DNA from: Tubulanus polymorphus
Lineage: Eukaryota > Nemertea > Palaeonemertea > Tubulaniformes > Tubulanidae
Assembly (NCBI RefSeq): GCF_964204645.1
Contig: NC_134028.1
Location: forward strand, 26,138,153 to 26,202,152
DNA length: 64,000 nt
Direction: 5' to 3'
This document shows positions 56,954 through 64,000 of this stretch, in pieces; within the stretch, counting starts at the first letter, position 1, and each line of letters starts with the position of its first letter. The position numbers and the translations under genes were made by a program. The notes below the pieces were generated by a model. That model did not search any database and had not been told where the DNA came from. It saw only the letters and a list, made by a program, of their open reading frames with translations.

Positions 56954-58848
56954 ATGGCCGAATTTCAAGAAACTGACATCGATCGTTACACAGAGGAAGA
57001 GGTAAAAACACTCTTAAAATAACCGAAATTTCTCGGGAACAATTTTCTGTCGAAAGAGATTAATTATATCTATATTTTGCATGAAAGTTAGCGTGCAATA
57101 ACCCGCAGAATCACAATAAAATAGACTGTAAAAACATCAATTCAATTACAAATAAATTGAATCGCTTGTTTATTGAGTTTCCAATCGAGCTTGTGGATAT
57201 ACTCTCTCTGAAGATAGACAGAGATTCCCTTTCTCAAATTTCGGATTATTTAACTAGTTTGATTAGTATATGAATTATTCATAAGATCTTTGATTAGATC
57301 AATTAGAAAAATAATATATTATAGTTAAAATCTAATTGACGGACGCCTCGTTACTACACAGACAGCCATTGATTTGAATTCAACCATAATTTAAATTTAG
57401 AATACACTATGTTTCATGATTCACCGTCGACTACTATGTTGAAAAAAAATTACCCCAAATATATATACAAATTAGGAAGAAGTTTAATCAATAAAACTTC
57501 CTACTTTCTACAACTGCGTTGATATTTCTCTATTACTAACAGAATGATTTGGTTGCTAAAATAAAGAAAGAACTGGAGGGCTGGAGAGAGGTTCTGTTAC
57601 CTATAAATAAAGTACTGACCTGGGAGAAACCTCCGTATCCAGTAATACTCGTCTCTGGAATCACTTTCATATTCTTGTAAGTATTTATCAATCCTTTAAT
57701 GAGCGAACCCCTGACACTCTTCAGGGTGGCCACTGACATCAGGGAATCAGAACAATCTAGAAAATATCGGGGAAAATTTGACAGATTTTGTTGTATGCAG
57801 TAAACCTCGGATTTACTCGGGGAATGAGTGGCGCCACTCTGTTCATTTTCTACTGCTATCATTTGAAAATGATATGAGATTTGAATCGGGACTTAATTCA
57901 ATGAAAATGAATTATAGTGTTAACTCAAACTCCACTGTGGAACTGGATCCCACACATCCACTTCTGACTATTGAAGTTAATTGACGTGTTTTATCTGTAC
58001 TGTTTCAGTCTGATTTGGTATTTCGATCCGTCAGTATTAACGACATTCTCGTTACTGGGACTGATTATTTCACTGGTTGATTATCTCGTGCCGACCATAG
58101 CTTCGAGTTTGTTTAAATCGGACAATTGGTAAGTAACAGGGTTAGATGACTCGCGCTTTGATTTGCTTTTAAAACCAGCGAATAAATGGTTTACCGAGAT
58201 AAACAGTAGGACCACTGATTTATGAGGGGTCTACTATAATTGGGATATAAAAGTGATGCCTATATCCAGGAACAACTAATCTATAGGGAGCCTGTGACAT
58301 AATAAGAAGTTGCTGATCCGTTTTTCAGGACTGTCGTTCAGGAAAAAGAATTCGAAAACATTTGTATTCGAATTCACAACGCGAAAGTTCACATTCAGAA
58401 TCTGCGAACTCAGATTTTCAACTTGAAAACTGAGAAACCGAAAACGGTGAGTACAGACAACGGCGTTTTAATTCCAAGTCTTTCCATCTTACTCCTAACA
58501 TTCATTGATAATCACGTGTTTTATTTTCAGTATTTTATTGCTGTCGTTATCACACTGCTCGTGACTGCTTACATTGGAAATTTAATCGACAATTTGTTGC
58601 TGACATACTTGATCGGTAAGAGCAAAAATATCCCTCAAAAAGTTCTCCCAGTGTTTCAGAGAATTTTTCATGTACGGCATAAAAGTTTCGCACCCTGTTT
58701 ATACATTGAATTGTTTATTGCAGTTGTATTCTTGGTTCTATTGCCCGGCTTGCGACACCACGGAATCATTCAGAAATACACGTCGACATTGACCTCAAAA
58801 GTGAAAGAGTTCATACAAAGCAAAACGAAAAAAGCGAAGAAGAATTAA
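56954..58848 (+). CDS. ARL6IP1: ADP-ribosylation factor-like 6-interacting protein 1 (reticulon-like ER-shaping protein)
   Basis: ARL6IP1 is a small ER membrane protein that promotes tubule curvature. Six exons join in phase to 209 aa (human 203): 56954-57001, 57543-57676, 58009-58128, 58329-58446, 58531-58615, 58724-58848. After a short acidic start (MAEFQETDIDRYTEEE) comes ELEGWREVLLPINKVLTWEK, the diagnostic family block. The first membrane hairpin spans about residues 38-85 (YPVILVSGITFIFLLIWYFD, then GLIISLVDYLVPTIASSL). A second lies at about 141-180 (YFIAVVITLLVTAYIGN, then VVFLVLLPGLRHHGIIQKY). A Lys-rich end KTKKAKKN follows. The LLPGLxxHGIIxKY string matches the vertebrate protein. 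The start context CAAGATGGCCG resembles a TISU element. A poly(A) signal AATAAA is at 59136-59141. Confidence 0.96.
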
Positions 58849-60692
58849 TGAGAGACAACTGGAAGAGTTTGGGCTGAACCGTCCTGTCCCGGGGCTAATG
58901 AACAACACTGACTGACTGACATGTAAGCCAGAATCCGAGAGGATATTTTAGGGTTATATTTATAACCACAGATAGATTATTATTATAACTATTAAACCCT
59001 TCCATATATGAATATTATTTCTATCACCGCGATGTAGATGATTATTAGCGTTCATAATTTTTAGCTTGGAAAAAAGACGATAAAAATATTCTTGAGAATT
59101 GACGATGAACCCTCGATATTCAGGATAAACCCAATAATAAATTCTTTAACTTTGACCTTTAATCAGGTTTATGACTCATGCGTTTTTAAGATAAAACTTG
59201 CCACTTAAGTTCACACCGTACAAAGGTTGATTATAAAAGAAATAAAAGAGTTACATAATTTTGGTCTGGAATTTACACAGTTTGTCTGCGGGGCGTTCAC
59301 TGCCACTGAAACAGCGTTTGTTTTAACTACCACAAATAAAATTTGTTGTGCCAAAAAGCCGAATGTGCTTCTACTAAAGCTGCTTATCTCAATATTGTCA
59401 TGCGTAATAAACCTCTACATTTTCTTCACAACTTTGTGATAGAAAAATTAATAAATGAATATAATTACTCGTAATGAAATATAAATATTCTGGTGAGGGA
59501 TGGTTCGGTACTGAAGGGGCTGTTCATAAAGTAGATAATACACACGCGTGAGGGAAACATTCACCACTTGCTCGTGATCGGTCGTAGAGGGCTACGAAAA
59601 TAAGCAGCAAAATAATATTCGTATGTACAGTTTAAGTCCATTATAACAACACTATTATCAGGACCGATAAATATATGGCGTTATAAGTTGTAATTTGATT
59701 GAGCGAATTTTTTTTCCGGAAAATGTCAGCAGCGAGTTGTGGCAATAAAAATGATGGCAGCGTTGTAAAGAACATTGACTGTACTTGTTGAACGGCCCCT
59801 AATTGTGATGAGCACCTCTTAGTACGGAAATATTAATTACCGCTATACGATATGCGTTGTATTAATTGATTAACATTTGGATGCAACTGTCAGGGTTCAT
59901 AGCAGTCGTTGATGAGGCTATGAACCGTGAAATGTGATAGTAGATTTTTACATAATGACGTGAACATTTTTGATATGATGGATATCGATATTGTATTAAT
60001 GAAGTGACTATTGTTGTAATCATGTTCAGAAAATCTCTAAAACGTTTTTTTTTCTCTACGGATCGTGTTGTATTTTAGTATCCGATGATTTGTGTAATTT
60101 TTCAAGACTTAAATTTAAAGTTTCATTGGTTGTGAAAATTGCTGGCAGTGATGATTTTTGATGCTCAAGTTTTCATCGATATTCGCTCTACATTCAACAC
60201 TTGTTCCTCAGCTGTAACTATTTCCAATCACTTTCTGTTATCATTCATATACAGTATATGTTGTACTGGTTATAATATGAATGTAGTGAAGGTCAGAACT
60301 ATATTTAACTCTCTCTCCTCTCTCTCTCTCTTTAACATACTGTTATCTCGTTCACTCAGCCCAGAATGAAAATTAGTTATCAGTCAATAGTAGATAAGCT
60401 TATTAAATTATGGCCGAAAGTTTTTGTTTTGAAATAGAAGTTCGGGAACACTCCTCGTCATAGCTATAGCCGTTTCAATTCAATATGGTTCGTATCCGTT
60501 CATTTGAAAGCTTATTGTTCATGAACATATCAGATAGCTGAATTGAGCTGATCTGTTCTGTTGCCCTGGCTGTCTAGCTGCACTGGCCTGGTCTCTGTAC
60601 TGATATATCGCACATGTTGCATATGTAATATTAGTCATATATATGTTAAACTCTGTATAATTGGGTATATGTAATCTCTATATTTCATATCC

Positions 60693-60908
60693 AGGGTTCA
60701 TAGTGATTCTGCGAAGGGCTTATTTTTTGAAAGATTTGGTAAAGCCCTTAAAAAGTGCTTGCTTACCATAAAAATTCCAAACAGGGCTTTCATTTGGCAT
60801 TTGGTGCCCCAAATTATTTTTTGGACTGTTATGTGTTATGTACATTGACAAAGGTGGCAGTCTAAAATGATAAGTGTCACTCTTGCCTTGCAATCTTCTA
60901 TGAACCCT
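60693..60908. mobile_element. Foldback MITE-like element with AGGGTTCATAG ends
   Basis: The left end AGGGTTCATAGTGATTCTGC is mirrored by the right end (reverse complement AGGGTTCATAGAAGATTGC). The arms are about 25 bp with mismatches and the core is about 165 bp. Related GGGTTC(A/G)TAGC ends occur near 59.89 and 61.82 kb. Confidence 0.5.
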
Positions 60909-62655
60909 TTATACTGATTATATATGCATCGGTCTGGAAACTTGATGAAAATATGAATTAGAATATTTATTGATAATATTGAATAGTTCCTGACTTCGAA
61001 GTAGGGGTTCATTAGTGGGCGTTCATAAAGTATGCGCACATCCATGGAGGAAGGTGGTAAAAAATAATCCACTTTTTCCTCATAGACGCTGCTGCTGAAA
61101 TCAGCTCACGATTGCGTATGTTTACGTTATGAACTGTCCTCTAACGGTTTCTCTCACTCAAGAAAGAAGAAAAACTTTTTTTTAACTTGTGTGTATTAGA
61201 TACTTGAGATTTTTTTTCGAAACAATTCCAAATGATTGTGGAGATTGCTGAATTGCGTAGAGATTGTAAATATATTTTAAGAATTTGCATTTTATAATTA
61301 ATTTATTTGCATGAGTGATGTTTATTTTTTTTAATATAATATGTAGTCGGTTAATAACACGGTGGACAGCGTCCGATATTTATGGTTTTTCGTAGATCTA
61401 ATCTAGTCCGTACGTAATATTATGGTATCTTTTTTTTCGGTTCGTTGTTTCGGAAACTAGCAGGCATTCGAATCGTGAAATTTCTGTTTAGTATTTTCTA
61501 TATAAAGTTCATATTCCACTTGTCATGCTAGAATAAACATGACACTCTACGCCTTGTTTTTTAGGAAAGATTACCGGGGATGTTATAATTGTAAATTTTG
61601 TTTATTTTATGCATACGTCATAAATGAACGATTCTCCGTCTTGTACATGTACATGCACATGTACCATATACATTGTACATGTAATTTCGCTCTAGTAAAA
61701 AGTCCGCTTTAAAACATTTGAATGAAATGATTTTGACTCGGGAGTCGAACTATGGATTCGAGTGATCGATGGTGAAAATAATGTTGAAATGATCGACAGG
61801 TCTCTAAATGTGAATATTAGGGCAGGGTTCGTAGCGAGTCTAAATCTGAAAAGTGCTGCGTGCTTTTGTAATGATTAGGGATACGCCCTGATTAGAAATT
61901 GTTTTGCAGGTAAAACCCTGTAAGTGTTGAATAGACCTTACCATGAAATGTCTGCTGGTTTTTGACCTTATCAATTTTTTTTTTACGCTGCATTCGAACA
62001 CAACACAGATAACGGGGGGGGATTGGTCCTTAAACATGTCACAAACAATATAAAGTGGAGCATTTCGATATGTAACCACTAGATGACACCTATTTGAAGT
62101 CACGTGTGGAGACTCCACTCAAGTCTAGACATAATAACGACAGATTTGGCTAGCTGTTCGTTCTGTGAACTTTGAATCTTCATTTTTATCAGTCTTTTAA
62201 TTCAGAGGCTTTTGAAAAGGCTGATCAATCTTTTAAGAGTTCTTGTTTTGTTTGTGACAAGTGGACTATTGAGACAGTGGCCTCAATTCATGTGGTGTAG
62301 TGGTAAACCTTGACAACTTCCCCTCCCTAGTACAATGTACTTTTACCCGAGAAAGAAAGAATAATGATGTGTTTTAGAATTGTTGAATCGAGTGATTTTA
62401 ACCTACCCGATAGAAACATACACCTTTTATAGTCTGATGACAAGACTCCCAGCTTGAACCCAACACGATGTGTAATGTGAGCTTTTTATATAGGGTAGCT
62501 TGTTGTAACGCATGGCTTTTTGCAAGAATAAAAAAAATAATCTCATCAATTATGATGTATATTGTGAATTTGACTCTCGTGTTGTTTTATGAAATGTGGA
62601 TTCTGTATATTACCGCCTTTTTGCGGAGAGCAGAACAACTAGATGTGAGAACCTT

Positions 62656-62919
62656 GCAGACAGTCCGAGGTGAGAGGCAGAACCCTGTCCCAGTGAACCA
62701 TGCAGACAGTGAGAGGCAGAACCCTGTCCCAGTGAACCGTGCAGACAGTGAGAGGCAGAACCCTGTCCCAGTGAACTGTGCAGACAGTGAGAGGTAGAAC
62801 CCTGTCCCAGTGAACTGTGCAGACAGTGAGAGGCAGAACCCTGTCCCAGTGAACTGTGCAGACAGTAAGAGGCAGAACCCTGTCCCAGTGAACCGTGCAG
62901 ACAGTGAGAGGTAGAACCT
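62656..62919. repeat. 39-bp minisatellite, about seven copies
   Basis: The unit GAGGCAGAACCCTGTCCCAG + TGAACCGTGCAGACAGTGA repeats with few changes. Its period is a multiple of three, so the + strand shows an RQNPVPVNxADSE repeat ORF, broken after three units by a TAG. It is not a gene. Confidence 0.95.
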
Positions 62920-63774
62920 TGCTAAAATGTCCTAAACTAGAAGAAAATGTCTTATTTGTCTTATCAAAATGTCTTATCTCACATGCCCATTGCCATCGGG
63001 AATCCCTTAAGATATCAAATGCCTATTTCTGTGAGATGATTGTTCGTAGGTTCGACAAACCATTTCGGTATTTTCATGTACGTGGTTATAGAGATCAGTT
63101 TCATGTATTGTTTCCTTTTGAATGACGTTCACGATAGTAAGAGGCGCTTGCTCTTGGCCTGACCTTGGAGTAATTATTTACTTCAAGGCCTGGCTGATCA
63201 ACTACAGCTAACAGTATGGTTTCAGTGAAAATTATGACATCCTGCTGAGCCGAGGCCAGGATGAGGTGTTGATGATTTTAATGAGATTATTGAGGGAAGC
63301 TTAGCAGGTCATTTTTCAAACATTTGTCATCATAATTTACAATTTGTCATGGTACTGGTTTTGGAAACTTTCCGACATAGATTGGGAAAAAGTCAAATAG
63401 TTATGATTGGGAAAATGACCGTTAGACGGATAGATATATTATGGCCTAGCGGAATGGCTGGAGATACACTAACTAATCATCTCGATGATTGCTCGTAGCA
63501 TACAGCGTCATACAATAGGTATATAATACGAAGTCACGACGATACTGTTAGTTCTGATTCTGAGGCAGCTTACATTCTTATTTCATCTTCCTAGAGATAG
63601 ACTATTTACACGAAAAAGCCCCTTTTTGGAATGCATTTGAGGGCCGGGTGGCTAGCCACCCTATTCACCCCCTAGATCCGCCCCTGCAAAGTTTACTATT
63701 CAGGACTTTGCTTCTGCATATAAAAATCAAACCGATAATCAGTGGACGTACCGGTATCAAATTAGCAGGTGGTG

Positions 63775-63776
<2 letters not shown>

Positions 63777-63868
<92 letters not shown>
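63777..63868. repeat. (AT)46 microsatellite
   Basis: An uninterrupted AT dinucleotide run of about 92 bases. It is self-complementary and prone to length change and assembly error. Confidence 0.97.
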
Positions 63869-63873
<5 letters not shown>

Positions 63874-64000
63874 CAAAAAATATTACCGGGGAATTTCGAA
63901 GGGTGCTTTAAATCTAAGACCGTATTGGGCAATACGGCTTCAGTCTGAGTCCACCCCTGATGGCTATAGTGACGATCAAAAAGATTGTTAATTTCGCAAT

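Larger units (their letters stand above)
59142..64000. other. Downstream flank without a recognised gene
   Basis: Short ORFs only. It contains a foldback element (60.69-60.91 kb), a 39-bp minisatellite (62.66-62.92 kb), a hAT-like end at 63.67 kb and a long AT microsatellite at 63.78 kb. A short palindrome GTTCATAGC...GCTATGAAC lies near 59.9 kb. Confidence 0.6.

Noticed and set aside
62468-62797. 109-aa ORF with RQNPVPV repeats
   Set aside because: Produced by the 39-bp minisatellite. The ORF stops within the array.

Overview
This window comes from an intron-rich, AT-rich animal nuclear genome, most likely a marine spiralian invertebrate such as a mollusc. That placement is inferred from spliced genes with GT-AG introns, two rhodopsin-class receptors of invertebrate neuropeptide type, many tRNA-derived repeat pieces, foldback elements and minisatellites. 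There is no bacterial-style gene density.

Left part (1-39 kb) is gene-poor. It holds the 3' end of a neuropeptide-type GPCR gene on the + strand: a TM6 exon at 19.4 kb, a TM7 exon at 29.3 kb, and two alternative C-terminal exons at 32.7 and 32.8 kb. Its 9.8 kb intron contains a complete single-exon GPCR on the opposite strand (25.7-26.8 kb). The surrounding DNA carries a decayed LINE reverse transcriptase (8.3-8.7 kb), elements with terminal inverted repeats (7.5-8.0 and 11.0-11.7 kb), near-perfect palindromes (3.65 and 28.1 kb), a tandem array (27.0-27.5 kb), tRNA-derived SINE pieces and a 24-bp minisatellite (34.4 kb). No earlier exon of the split GPCR could be found between 1 and 19.4 kb.

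Right part (39-59 kb) is a compact cluster of five conserved genes, reconstructed exon by exon with consistent splice phases: PARG (-, 19 exons, 714 aa), RPS24 (+, 4 exons, 133 aa), mitochondrial tyrosyl-tRNA synthetase YARS2 (+, 14 exons, 468 aa), UBE2S (-, 5 exons, 213 aa) and ARL6IP1 (+, 6 exons, 209 aa). PARG/RPS24 and UBE2S/ARL6IP1 are divergent pairs with short shared promoter regions. RPS24 and YARS2 lie head to tail about 0.4 kb apart. The products do not form one pathway: they serve ADP-ribose removal in DNA repair, cytosolic translation, mitochondrial translation, APC/C-dependent ubiquitin-chain extension and ER shaping. The clustering looks like housekeeping-gene packing.

The 59-64 kb end has no recognisable gene. 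It holds a 39-bp minisatellite, a foldback element and a 92-bp AT microsatellite.

The most notable observations are: (1) duplicated terminal exons that would give one receptor two very different cytoplasmic tails; (2) a receptor nested in antisense inside another receptor's intron; (3) a canonical PIP-box at the N-terminus of PARG; (4) intronic minisatellites just after donor sites in PARG and UBE2S that stay open in the host reading frame.
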